DNA from: JAAZBW01 sp035647855
GTDB lineage: Bacteria > Actinomycetota > Actinomycetes > Actinomycetales > Actinomycetaceae
DNA: 64,000 nt
Direction: 5' to 3'
Assembly: GCA_035647855.1 (NCBI GenBank)
Contig: DASRMP010000039.1
Location: 113,075-177,074, forward strand
The notes beneath the pieces are model-generated. The model saw nothing but the letters and a program-made list of their open reading frames with translations. It had not been told where the DNA came from and did not search any database. This document shows, in pieces, positions 37,641 through 46,264 of the stretch; positions within the stretch are counted from its first letter, which is position 1, and each line of letters starts with the position of its first letter. The position numbers were made by a program, and so were the translations under genes.

Positions 37641-39812
37641 ATGGCGAGCTTCGCATTCGGCCAAGCGAGTGACACGGCTTCCACCGGCCCAAGTGAAGCC
37701 GCGCCAAACGTGGTGGATGAGGAACTGTGGATCCAGCAGCGGATCGCTGAGCGCCGGGCAAAGGATCGTGAGGTGGAGCGTCGGCGCACGGAGACCTGTC
37801 TGAAAAACCCGGACGGCATGGTGACGGCCAACGACCCACTCCGGGTCGCCAAACGGCTTGACCGCGTGACTCGATACCTCGCGGGTGGTGATCCCAAGGA
37901 ATCCCCCACGACGGCCCCGGCCGAGGCTCTGGTGCAGGACGCCGTCGGACGGGCGATCGGTGCGGACGCGCCCGGTGCGGAGCTGTCGGGAACGATCGAT
38001 GGGAGCGAACCAGCTGCCGGAGAACTGCTTGAACGCATCATCAATACGGCCGATTTCGTGGATGTGCGCTACCTGGATTCGGGGGTGGTGGCGCAGCACG
38101 CGGTGGGACGGGTCAACATCCGGAACGAACGCGGCCAATTGATGGGTTACGGCACCGGATTCCTGGTCTCGCCGAGACTGCTGCTGACCAATCACCATGT
38201 GCTCCCGGATACCGCCACCACGCGGAAGAGCGTCATCGAGTTCGACTATCAGGACGGCATCGATGGCAGGCCTTTGCAGCCGGCCGTCTTCAGTTTCGAC
38301 CCGTACCGGCTCTTCGTGGCGAACCGGGAACTGGACTTCGCCCTGGTCGCCGTTGCGGGAGACTCTGAGGGACTCTCGGGCTACGGTTTCTGCCCGCTCA
38401 CGGCCGCGCAGGGGACCGTGATCATCGGCGAGTGCGTGACGATCGTGCAGCACCCGCGGGGACGGAAGAAGCAGATCGCCCTGCGGGAGAATCGCCTGAT
38501 CGACATTCCCGAACTGGTGGTGCATTACGCGGCAGATACCGAGCCGGGATCGTCCGGGTCCCCGGTATTCAACGACCAATGGGAGGTGGTCGCACTCCAT
38601 CACGCGAGTGTCCCCACACCCGAGCGCGCGCCCGAGTACACGTTCCTGAACGAGGGGATCCGTATCAGCCGGATCCTGAAGTTTCTGGACATGGTCGAAT
38701 TGCCGCCCGAGCAGCGCACATTGATCAAGGAGCTCGCCAATGTCCACACCCCGGCTCGGGTGGTGCCGAAAATGCCGGACTTCGGGGGACGCCCTCCGGC
38801 GGAGGAGGCTCCGCCGTCGGAATCCTCGCCGGGGCCTCCCGACGACGCGGGTGTGGTGACGTTCGACGTTCCGCTGCGGATCACGGTACGGCTCGGTACC
38901 ACCCCCGGCGTCACTGTGCTGGGCGCCGCCGCTCCAATCCCGGAGGCGCCCGTGCCGGGTGCGCGTAGCCCGGGAGCCGCGCCGGAGGCGATTTCGATTG
39001 ATCCGGACTACAGCAACCGGGACGGTTACGACCCTGACTTCCTGGGTGTTCCGCTGCCGCTTCCGGGCGTGGAGGCGCTGCGTGATGTGGCGTCGGAGGA
39101 GTTGCGCTATCACCACTTCAGCGTGCTGCTGAACCGGGCCCGCCGGTTGGCACTGTTCGCGGCGGTGAACATCGACGGCAAGACTGCCGCCCGGCCCAAG
39201 CGCGAGTCGGACCGGTGGATCATGGACCCGCGAGTGCCCCGCGAGTTCCAGACCGGGGAAGAGGTCTACGCACAAAACGACCTCGATCGTGGGCACCTCG
39301 TGCGTCGCCTCGATCCCGCGTGGGGCGATGCGGCGAAGGCCGCGAACGACGACACGTTCCACTTCACCAACTCCACTCCCCAGCACCACGCCTTCAACGC
39401 GGGTTCCACCCTCTGGCTCGGTCTGGAGGACTACGTCCTCAACAACGTGGACAACCACGATCTTCGCGTCTCGGTGGTGTCGGGGCCGGTGCTCGACGAC
39501 GGCGATCCGCTCTACCGTGGAGTTGCGCTGCCCCGGCAGTTCTTCAAATTGGTGGCCATGGTGCCTGCCTCCGGTGTGCTGTCGGCGACGGCGTACCTGC
39601 TCAGTCAGGAGGCGCTGCTCGGCGAGTTCGCCACCCATCCGGAGAACTTCTCTTTCGGCGCCTACCGAACGTTCCAAGTTCCAGTGAAGCGTATCGCTGC
39701 ACTGACCGGACTCGACCTCACCACCTGGATTCAGGCCGATCCGCTCGAACTTCTCGAGGCGGACTCCCTACCCCGGGAGATTCTCCGGGTGGAGGACCTC
39801 ATCTTGAGGTGA
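37641..39812 (+). CDS. Trypsin-like protease fused to NucA-type nuclease
   Basis: This protein is 723 residues long. A trypsin-like fold occupies about 140-350, with His near 185 (LTNHHVL), Asp near 231 (LDFALVAV) and Ser near 305 (PGSSGSPVF). A Pro-rich linker (about 370-445) leads to a DNA/RNA non-specific endonuclease domain with the signature DRGHL near 549 and an N-rich NNVDN segment. No signal peptide is seen, so substrate and nuclease target are probably cytoplasmic. ATG 37641 has GGAGG upstream. The two-enzyme fusion next to a subtilase suggests a cascade in which proteolysis frees or activates the nuclease. This is inference from domains. Confidence 0.9.
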   Translation: MASFAFGQASDTASTGPSEAAPNVVDEELWIQQRIAERRAKDREVERRRTETCLKNPDGMVTANDPLRVAKRLDRVTRYLAGGDPKESPTTAPAEALVQDAVGRAIGADAPGAELSGTIDGSEPAAGELLERIINTADFVDVRYLDSGVVAQHAVGRVNIRNERGQLMGYGTGFLVSPRLLLTNHHVLPDTATTRKSVIEFDYQDGIDGRPLQPAVFSFDPYRLFVANRELDFALVAVAGDSEGLSGYGFCPLTAAQGTVIIGECVTIVQHPRGRKKQIALRENRLIDIPELVVHYAADTEPGSSGSPVFNDQWEVVALHHASVPTPERAPEYTFLNEGIRISRILKFLDMVELPPEQRTLIKELANVHTPARVVPKMPDFGGRPPAEEAPPSESSPGPPDDAGVVTFDVPLRITVRLGTTPGVTVLGAAAPIPEAPVPGARSPGAAPEAISIDPDYSNRDGYDPDFLGVPLPLPGVEALRDVASEELRYHHFSVLLNRARRLALFAAVNIDGKTAARPKRESDRWIMDPRVPREFQTGEEVYAQNDLDRGHLVRRLDPAWGDAAKAANDDTFHFTNSTPQHHAFNAGSTLWLGLEDYVLNNVDNHDLRVSVVSGPVLDDGDPLYRGVALPRQFFKLVAMVPASGVLSATAYLLSQEALLGEFATHPENFSFGAYRTFQVPVKRIAALTGLDLTTWIQADPLELLEADSLPREILRVEDLILR

Positions 39813-39876
39813 CTGGCGGTACTGCCCTATAGCCCTCTGCAGCGAGCCGGGCGCGCGCACGCCCAGCGTGTCGGCG

Positions 39877-40530
39877 CTATCCGGCGCGCAAGGGACCCGA
39901 GTCCGGCACACGATCGCTGCGTGCAAGCGTTCGCAGCCCGCTCCAGAGCAGGTATGCGGCAACGACAACGGATCCGCCGACGTCGAGCACTCGTGTCGCG
40001 GGGTGCACCGGTGCAAGCGCCACTGCGGTCAGAACGACCACCACGCACAGGTCTACCAGTGACTTCGCTCGGTAGAGCCGTTGCTGGGTGGAGATGATGG
40101 GATTGAATCTCTCCCGCGTCAGAGAGCGGTAGCGGAACCAGAACCAGCTGTTCGTCAAGAGCCCGAGGGAGGCGATCACGAGACCCATCACCACATTCCC
40201 GTAGGGCGTCCGGTCGGAGAACCTCACGACCGCGATCACGAGCAATGCGGATCCGGATAAGGCCATCGCGCCTCCGGCAACCCGATTCGCGTGGCGTTCG
40301 AGTCTCTGGCGCTGATCAGCGGAGATTTCGGCGGTCCGGTGGACGCGGCGGAACGTCCACCAGGCCACGAACAGCGCCACGAGCTCCGAGGTGCGCCGCA
40401 CGAAGTCGGCCACCTGGGTGGAGGATCCGCTGATGACCATCGAGATTCCTGTGACCAGTGGGCCGGGGGCGCTGAGGAGGAGCGCGATGCGGAGCGTGCG
40501 CTCCCGCAGAACGGTTCCTCTGGTTGTCAC
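39877..40530 (-). CDS. Small polytopic membrane protein, cation-efflux-like
   Basis: This protein of about 217 residues, counted from GTG 40530, has five to six membrane segments. Helices carrying charged residues, such as RAKSLVDLCVVVVL and NSWFWFRYRSL, resemble the membrane part of cation diffusion facilitators. The classic Asp/His zinc pairs are not evident and the usual cytoplasmic domain is missing. A metal or multidrug role is possible but unsupported. Start choice is uncertain. Confidence 0.55.
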   Translation of the reverse strand: MTTRGTVLRERTLRIALLLSAPGPLVTGISMVISGSSTQVADFVRRTSELVALFVAWWTFRRVHRTAEISADQRQRLERHANRVAGGAMALSGSALLVIAVVRFSDRTPYGNVVMGLVIASLGLLTNSWFWFRYRSLTRERFNPIISTQQRLYRAKSLVDLCVVVVLTAVALAPVHPATRVLDVGGSVVVAAYLLWSGLRTLARSDRVPDSGPLRAG

Positions 40531-40601
40531 GTCACGATCCCAACACGGAGTTGCGGCAGAGTAGCGTGGAGGACAACGATTCACCGAGCCCAAGGAGCAC
40601 C

Positions 40602-40712
40602 ATGTCGAAGCCCATCTACAAGTGGAACGTGTTGCTGAACGTCATTCTGGTACTCATCACCGGAGGGATCTGGTTCGTTTTCATTCTCCTCTCCTGGCTG
40701 AAGAACCACTAG
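40602..40712 (+). CDS. 36-residue single-span membrane peptide
   Basis: The peptide has a polar head (MSKPIYKWN) followed by one hydrophobic span ending in LSWLKNH. AAGGAG is spaced 5 bases before ATG 40602, and base use is coding-like. It is too short for family assignment. Small membrane proteins of this type occur widely and often regulate larger transporters. Confidence 0.6.
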   Translation: MSKPIYKWNVLLNVILVLITGGIWFVFILLSWLKNH

Positions 40713-40758
40713 TAGATAGTCGTGCGTGCCCAAAGGGGCTGTTGACCCTCCCAAGTCG

Positions 40759-40803
40759 TTGACGGTGCCAAAACGTTTCGGCTAAGATGACAAAACGTTG
40801 TGG
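40759..40803 (+). promoter_or_regulatory. Promoter with paired LacI-type operators
   Basis: TTGACG (40759-40764) and TAAGAT (40783-40788) are spaced 18 bases apart, a near-consensus promoter. One LacI-type operator with the AAAACGTTT core lies in the spacer (40768-40781). A second with AAAACGTTG lies just after the -10 box (40790-40803). Their centres are 22 bp apart. The LacI gene in the same operon is the likely repressor. Confidence 0.75.
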
Positions 40804-40853
40804 CACAGCTGCCACCATCACTTGTTCGCAGCAACGAAGCTGAGAGGATTGTA

Positions 40854-42200
40854 ATGTCCAAGACTCGCCCAAGCCGCGTCCTTCCAGCGGCGCTTGCCAT
40901 CATTGCCACCACCGCCCTGGTCGCGTGCGGGGCGGGTACCGACCCAGAGTCCCCTACCGAAACTGCGCCCGCCACGGCCGCTGCCACATCGAGAGAGGAT
41001 GCGGCCTCTGCCGGTTCGTTGACAATCGTGGTCGAAGGCGGAGGCCTCGCCCAGCTCCAGCCGATCGCGGACTCGTTCACCGAGGAGACCGGTACCGCTG
41101 TCACTTTCGTGGAGCTTCCGTACGACTCGCTCTACGACCGGATATCGAGTGAACTCGCCTCCGGCGATCTCTCCTTCGACGTCGTAGCGGTGGACGCAAT
41201 CTGGATGTCGGCCTTCGGCCCCGCCCTTGAGCCCATCGATGACCTCTTCACAGCTGACGTCGAAGCGGACCTCTTCCCCGCTCTGCTCGAGGAGGCCACC
41301 TTCGACGGTCACTACGTAGGAATGCCCGCATGGACCAATGCCCAGATCCTCCTGTACCGCACGGATCTCTTCGATGACCCGGAGGAGCAGGCCGCTTTCG
41401 AGGCGGAGTACGGATATGCGTTGGCCGCGCCGACGACGTGGAATGAGTACAACGATGCCGCGGCGTTCTTCACACGCGACATCGACGGCGATGGCGCGAT
41501 CGATCTCTACGGCACGGACGTCAAGGGCGGAGTTGAGACCGAGTGGCTCGCACTCGTTCTTCAGGCCGGTTCTGATGCCATGGTGCTCGACGCAGACGGC
41601 AACGTCATCATCAACGATGCCAATCACCTTGCCGCTCTTGAGGAGTATGTCAGCAACGTCGAGATCGCCCCGCCCGGGGCGGCGCAGGTCGGCTGGGCCG
41701 AGGCACAGAACCTCTTCAACCAGGGACAGTTGGCGATGACGCGATTCTGGGCACACGCATACACTCAAGTTCCCTCTGATTCTCCTGTTGCAGGCATGGT
41801 TGGCGCCGTCCCGATGCCGGCAGGACCCGGTGGCGTCGCGGGTGTTCCGGGCGCGTGGTACCTCTCCATCCCACAGGGAGGAGAGCAGGGTGAGTTGGCT
41901 TCGCAGTTCATCAAGTACTCATACGAAAACAATGAACTCGGACTCGATACCGCGCTTGGGCTTGCGGCGACACGCGTGGCACTCGAAGAGGGAGCCCAAC
42001 TCGAAGGACACGAGAACCTCGGTGCGCTGCTCGAGACGCTGGACGCGCCAGGTACGACCGCCCGGCCTGCGGTGCCCGAGTGGCAGCAAATCGTCGACGA
42101 CGCGCTCATCCCGATGCTTCAGCAAGCCGTTGTGCCCGGTGCCGACTACCAACAACTCCTTGACGAGTCCATGACCCAGATCGAGGACATCGTCAGCTGA
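40854..42200 (+). CDS. Oligosaccharide ABC transporter binding lipoprotein
   Basis: This 448-residue protein has a lipobox (ALVAC) near residue 25 and the family 1 solute-binding fold, with an early VEGGGLAQ strand, a DVVAVDAIWMSAF segment and a GMPAWTNAQILLYR ligand-site loop typical of malto- or fructo-oligosaccharide binders. It is the first gene of the LacI-controlled operon, preceded by GAGAGG. A strong hairpin follows, which should let it outnumber the permeases. The sugar is probably a fructan or fructoside, given the downstream GH32 and GH172 genes. Confidence 0.92.
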   Translation: MSKTRPSRVLPAALAIIATTALVACGAGTDPESPTETAPATAAATSREDAASAGSLTIVVEGGGLAQLQPIADSFTEETGTAVTFVELPYDSLYDRISSELASGDLSFDVVAVDAIWMSAFGPALEPIDDLFTADVEADLFPALLEEATFDGHYVGMPAWTNAQILLYRTDLFDDPEEQAAFEAEYGYALAAPTTWNEYNDAAAFFTRDIDGDGAIDLYGTDVKGGVETEWLALVLQAGSDAMVLDADGNVIINDANHLAALEEYVSNVEIAPPGAAQVGWAEAQNLFNQGQLAMTRFWAHAYTQVPSDSPVAGMVGAVPMPAGPGGVAGVPGAWYLSIPQGGEQGELASQFIKYSYENNELGLDTALGLAATRVALEEGAQLEGHENLGALLETLDAPGTTARPAVPEWQQIVDDALIPMLQQAVVPGADYQQLLDESMTQIEDIVS

Positions 42201-42209
42201 CGTTCGCAG

Positions 42210-42239
42210 GGTGGGTGGGGCGACCCCGCCCCACCCACC
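42210..42239 (+). terminator. Attenuating hairpin between binding protein and permease
   Basis: A perfect 13-bp GC-rich stem (42210-42222 with 42227-42239) lies 10 bases past the binding-protein stop. This placement is common for stabilising the binding-protein message. Confidence 0.75.
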
Positions 42240-42314
42240 ACACAGTTCTTCTTTCGCCGGTCCGCCAAGGCGGTGCAGGGTGCCGCTGCCGCCATTTCGT
42301 CCCGAAGGAGTCCA

Positions 42315-43199
42315 ATGCGCATGACGGACCGGCGCTTCGCCGCGCTGATGATGGCGCCGGCAATAGTATTCCTGCTCGCGTTCGTGGCGTGGCCGATCGT
42401 GAAGCTGCTCTTGGACTCGTTCCATGAGATCCAGCCCATCGGCAACCTCCGCGAATTCGTCGGTCTTGACAATTACAGCGCGGCGTTCCGGTCCAGCGCA
42501 TTCCAAGGAGCCACGCTCCGAACGTTTTTCTACACCGTATTCGTCGTGACAATGGAATTCACCATCGGCCTGGGCGTCGCGCTGATGTTCTCAGCCCTTG
42601 GCCGCCGATCCGGCATCCTCCGAACGATTTTCATCTATCCGTTGATGATCGCGCCGGTGGTCGCCGGACTCCTCTGGCGATTCCTCCTGATCGACAACTT
42701 CGGAATCGTCAATCAAATTCTCTTCCGCGTCGGGATCCTCAGTTCGCCGGCGGACATCGGATGGCTATCGGATCCGTCCATCGTGCTCCTCGCGGTCACG
42801 CTGCCGGACATCTGGCTCGCGACGTCCTTCGTTACTCTCGTGCTCTACGCCGGGCTCCAGAACATACCCGGCGACGTCATCGAGGCCGCTCGCCTTGATG
42901 GAGCGAGCGGCTGGAGCCTGCTGGTCCGCATCGTCCTGCCGCTGATCCGGCCCATGATCGGTGTAGCACTCGTCTTTCGGGGAATTGATGCCGCCAAGGC
43001 ATTCGACATCATCCTCATCCAGACCGGCGGCGGCCCCCAACGAGCGTCGGAGACGCTCTCTCTCCTCATCTATCAGACGTCCATCCGATATCAGGATCCG
43101 GGATACGCGAGCGCAATGAGCGTCGTGTTCCTCGCGGCGATGGTGTTGCTCGCTCTCATGGCCGTTCGGACCATCTGGAAGCCAGGAGCCGGGTCATGA
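42315..43199 (+). CDS. Sugar ABC transporter permease, MalF-like
   Basis: This 294-residue protein has six membrane helices and the EAA-like cytoplasmic loop IEAARLDGASGWSLLVRIVLPLIRP. That loop identifies it as a carbohydrate-uptake (CUT1) permease that contacts an ATPase. No ATPase gene is in this operon, so it probably shares an MsmK-like ATPase encoded elsewhere. AAGGAG lies upstream of ATG 42315, and the stop overlaps the next permease by 4 bp. Confidence 0.92.
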   Translation: MRMTDRRFAALMMAPAIVFLLAFVAWPIVKLLLDSFHEIQPIGNLREFVGLDNYSAAFRSSAFQGATLRTFFYTVFVVTMEFTIGLGVALMFSALGRRSGILRTIFIYPLMIAPVVAGLLWRFLLIDNFGIVNQILFRVGILSSPADIGWLSDPSIVLLAVTLPDIWLATSFVTLVLYAGLQNIPGDVIEAARLDGASGWSLLVRIVLPLIRPMIGVALVFRGIDAAKAFDIILIQTGGGPQRASETLSLLIYQTSIRYQDPGYASAMSVVFLAAMVLLALMAVRTIWKPGAGS

Positions 43200-44035
43200 C
43201 CGGACTTGAGACTCGATCCCGCCGAATGAGGACCGTTCTGTGGGTGCTGCTTGTCCTCGTCGTCGCCTTCTATGCCTTCCCGTTTGTGTACCTGCTGCTC
43301 ACCTCGTTCAAGACACCCTCACAGGTGATTGCCATTCCGCCCTCACTACTACCGGCAGATTGGACGGGTCAGAACTATGCGACAGCGTTGGCGAAGCCGA
43401 ACGTGGTCGCCTCATTCATCAATTCCACGATCACGGCGCTCATCACGACTGCGATGAGTCTGGTTCTCGCAGTTCCCGCCGCCTATGGAATCTCGCGATT
43501 CAAGACGAGGATTGGCCCCGTCCTGCTTCTTGCTGCCCTCGTCGTGCGGATGGTTCCGCCGGTTGCGATCGGACTTCCGCTAACTGGCACAATCCGGGCG
43601 CTCGGACTCAGCGACACGTCCTTCGGGCTCGCGATCGCGCATACGATCATCGGGCTTCCTCTCTCTATCGTGCTGATGGCGAGCTTCTTCGAAGCGGTGC
43701 CTGGATCGCTGGAGGAAGCGGCACGGGTGGATGGATGCTCACGCTTCGGCGCGCTGTGGCGGGTCGTTCTCCCAGTGACGGCCGGTGGGGCAGCAGTGAC
43801 GGCGATTTTCGCTTTCCTTGCCTCGTGGAACGAATTCCTTTTCGCTCTGCTGACGACATCGGTGCGGGCGCAAACCACCCCGATCGTCATCGCGAATTTC
43901 CAGACGCAGTTCGGCCTTGACTGGGGGCCGATGACCGCCCTCGCAACCCTCTATTCCATCCCAGTCATTGTTCTAACCTTCCTGCTCCAGCGCCACATCG
44001 TCACCGGCATGACGCTCGGAGCCGTTGCAGACTGA
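43196..44035 (+). CDS. Sugar ABC transporter permease, MalG-like
   Basis: This 279-residue protein has six membrane helices, with the coupling loop LEEAARVDGCSRFGALWRVV and the typical GLP loop before it. It is the partner of the upstream MalF-like permease, with which it overlaps as ATGA. The NEFLFALLTT segment near the C-terminus is characteristic of the family. Confidence 0.92.
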   Translation: MTGLETRSRRMRTVLWVLLVLVVAFYAFPFVYLLLTSFKTPSQVIAIPPSLLPADWTGQNYATALAKPNVVASFINSTITALITTAMSLVLAVPAAYGISRFKTRIGPVLLLAALVVRMVPPVAIGLPLTGTIRALGLSDTSFGLAIAHTIIGLPLSIVLMASFFEAVPGSLEEAARVDGCSRFGALWRVVLPVTAGGAAVTAIFAFLASWNEFLFALLTTSVRAQTTPIVIANFQTQFGLDWGPMTALATLYSIPVIVLTFLLQRHIVTGMTLGAVAD

Positions 44036-44058
44036 TCCACTATCTGAAAGGAATCGAC

Positions 44059-45180
44059 ATGGATTTTTGGTCTCCCAACAGCCCCCTCGGAGGTCTCGCG
44101 CACGTCAAGGCCGGCCGATCGCTCCGCGAATCGAGCTGGGACAGGACTGGAGGGAATCGGGATTTCAAGAGTGTTCCTCCTGGAGCCACATCCGTAATCG
44201 CCGACATTGTCGGCACCGGTCGCATCGAACACATCTGGTTGACCACCCGCTGCTACTCGGAGAAATACCTTCGGAAGCTGGTCATAGAGATGTACTGGGA
44301 CGGCGAGATGACGCCCTCTGTCCGTGCCCCATTGGGAGACTTCTTCGGCGTCGGGCACGCCGTCGCCAAACACTACGTATCACTGCCGATGGCGTGCGTG
44401 TTCGGCCCTCGACGCGGCCCCAAAGGCCCATTCGCTGCGGCCATGAACTCGTTCTGGCCGATGCCCTTCGCCTCCTCCGCCCGCATCGAACTCATCAACG
44501 AGTCGGACGAGCCGATCGAGAATCTCTTCTATTACGTCGACTATTCACTGACGGAGGAGCCGCTGCCGAAGGATGTCGGGAAGTTCCATGCCGTCTATCG
44601 TCAAGAGAAGCCCTGCACTGCGGTCGTCCACGAACCGTCGATTGCGGACCCTGCCCCGTGGGACCTCGCGGGAGAGAACCTCACTGGTGACGAGAACTAC
44701 GTCATCCTCGAGGCAGAGGGGCGCGGTCATTTCGTCGGATGTGTGCTCTCGATCGATAACTTCAACGCGTCCAACCAGCAGTTCACCTGGCCGGGCGAAG
44801 GGGACGATATGTTCTTCGTCGACGGCGAAACCTGGCCGCCCTCACTGCATGGCACCGGGACCGAGGACTATGTCGGTGCGGCATGGGGATTCCCGAGCGG
44901 CGAATATGCGGGGCCCTACCACGGCATCACGCTCGGAGCATCCCCTCAGGAGCATTTCGGTCTCTGGAGCATGTACCGATTCCACATCGAAGATCCGGTC
45001 CGATTCTCGAAATCACTGCGCGTCAGCATCGAGCACGGCCATGCGAACGACCAGGGGAACGACTACTCATCCGTCGCCTACTGGTACCAGGTGGGGCCGC
45101 ACCTCCCCACCCCACCGCTCCCACCCGTTGAGGAGCGCCTTCCCCGTCGTTGGCCTGAGCACGGCCTCTGGGACGAGTGA
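44059..45180 (+). CDS. GH172 (DUF2961) glycosidase
   Basis: This 373-residue protein matches DUF2961, now glycoside hydrolase family 172. Members of known function act on alpha-D-fructofuranosides, difructose anhydrides or arabinofuranosides. Recognisable parts are the GRIEHIWLTT strand, the APLGDFFGVGH segment and the strongly conserved GTGTEDYVGAAWGF motif near residue 265, followed by HFGLWSMYRFHI. No signal peptide is seen, so it should act on imported sugar inside the cell. Together with the GH32 enzyme it points to a fructan-derived substrate. Confidence 0.9.
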   Translation: MDFWSPNSPLGGLAHVKAGRSLRESSWDRTGGNRDFKSVPPGATSVIADIVGTGRIEHIWLTTRCYSEKYLRKLVIEMYWDGEMTPSVRAPLGDFFGVGHAVAKHYVSLPMACVFGPRRGPKGPFAAAMNSFWPMPFASSARIELINESDEPIENLFYYVDYSLTEEPLPKDVGKFHAVYRQEKPCTAVVHEPSIADPAPWDLAGENLTGDENYVILEAEGRGHFVGCVLSIDNFNASNQQFTWPGEGDDMFFVDGETWPPSLHGTGTEDYVGAAWGFPSGEYAGPYHGITLGASPQEHFGLWSMYRFHIEDPVRFSKSLRVSIEHGHANDQGNDYSSVAYWYQVGPHLPTPPLPPVEERLPRRWPEHGLWDE

Positions 45181-45214
45181 GACGTGCAACCATGAGTAGC
45201 GGAGGAGAGTGAAT

Positions 45215-46264
45215 GTGAGCAACCGAAGGACCGCGGGCATCCGCGAGGTCGCCGAACGCGCAGGCGTGTCGATGACAACGGTTTCCCACGCGCTGAATCG
45301 CAACCCGAACGCGCGTATCGCGGAGGCGACACTGCGGCGTGTCGAGAATGCGGCACGGGAACTCGGCTATGAACCCAATCGCATCGCCCAGAATCTCAGG
45401 GCCCAACGTTCGGGCCTGATCGCTGTTCTGGGTGACACGATCCTGACGACCCCCTTTGCTTTCGGACTGATTCTCGGCGCACAGGAGAGCGCCATCGAAC
45501 ACGGCTTCACTCTCCTGATGTTCAATACCGAAGGCGACCCGGCCACCGAGAAGCATGACGTCGAGACGATTCGGAAATACCGCGTGGATGGCGTGATATA
45601 CGCAACCACGTACCACCGTGAAGTGAAACTCCCGGCCGGGCTCAGCGATACTCCCACGGTAGTCGCGGACGCCACCACCAAAGATGAAACGACGTCGTGG
45701 ATCGTTCCGGATGAGTACGGGGGCGCGAGGACTGCGATGGCGGAACTGCTCGCCGCCGGCCACACGAGAATCGGCTATCTGTCGAATGAGGACGACATCC
45801 CCGCCACACACATGCGCCTCCGTGCCTATCGCGACGCGCTCCTCGAGGCGGGATTATCTGTGGATGATTCGCTTGTGGCGTTCGGAAGCTCTGACGCAGA
45901 GGGCGGATTCCGCACGTCCTGGCGGCTTCTCGACCGTCCTGACCGTCCGACCGCGGTGTTCTGCTTCAACGACCGGATGGCCATGGGCGTCTACAGCACT
46001 GCCTTCGAACTCGGTCTGCGCATCCGAGACGATGTCGCACTGGTCGGCTTCGACGACCAAGAAGTGATCGCTTCCGGCATATATCCGGGCCTCACAACGG
46101 TCGCACTCCCCCACCGGGAGATGGGCAGATGGGCCGTCCACACTCTGGTGGAACTCCTCGACGATCCGGGAATGGAACCTCGCCGCGAGATACAGCCCTG
46201 CCCCCTCGTGCGCCGACAGTCCGTGGCGCCACCCAACCTTTCCAACTCAGATCTACTCCGATGA
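45215..46264 (+). CDS. LacI-family repressor of the sugar operon
   Basis: This 349-residue regulator has the helix-turn-helix IREVAERAGVSMTTVSHALN with its hinge helix (AQNLRAQRSG), followed by a periplasmic-binding-like sugar domain including the FNDRMAMG and LVGFDD segments. GGAGGAG is correctly spaced for GTG 45215, while GTG 45209 is too close. It overlaps the GH32 start by 4 bp. The two AAAACGTT-cored operators at the operon promoter are its likely sites. Confidence 0.93.
   Translation: MSNRRTAGIREVAERAGVSMTTVSHALNRNPNARIAEATLRRVENAARELGYEPNRIAQNLRAQRSGLIAVLGDTILTTPFAFGLILGAQESAIEHGFTLLMFNTEGDPATEKHDVETIRKYRVDGVIYATTYHREVKLPAGLSDTPTVVADATTKDETTSWIVPDEYGGARTAMAELLAAGHTRIGYLSNEDDIPATHMRLRAYRDALLEAGLSVDDSLVAFGSSDAEGGFRTSWRLLDRPDRPTAVFCFNDRMAMGVYSTAFELGLRIRDDVALVGFDDQEVIASGIYPGLTTVALPHREMGRWAVHTLVELLDDPGMEPRREIQPCPLVRRQSVAPPNLSNSDLLR

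Noticed and set aside
37599..39677. 692-codon leftward open frame
   Set aside because: It is antisense to the trypsin-nuclease gene. The Arg/His-rich translation has no conserved pattern, while the rightward frame has protease and nuclease motifs.
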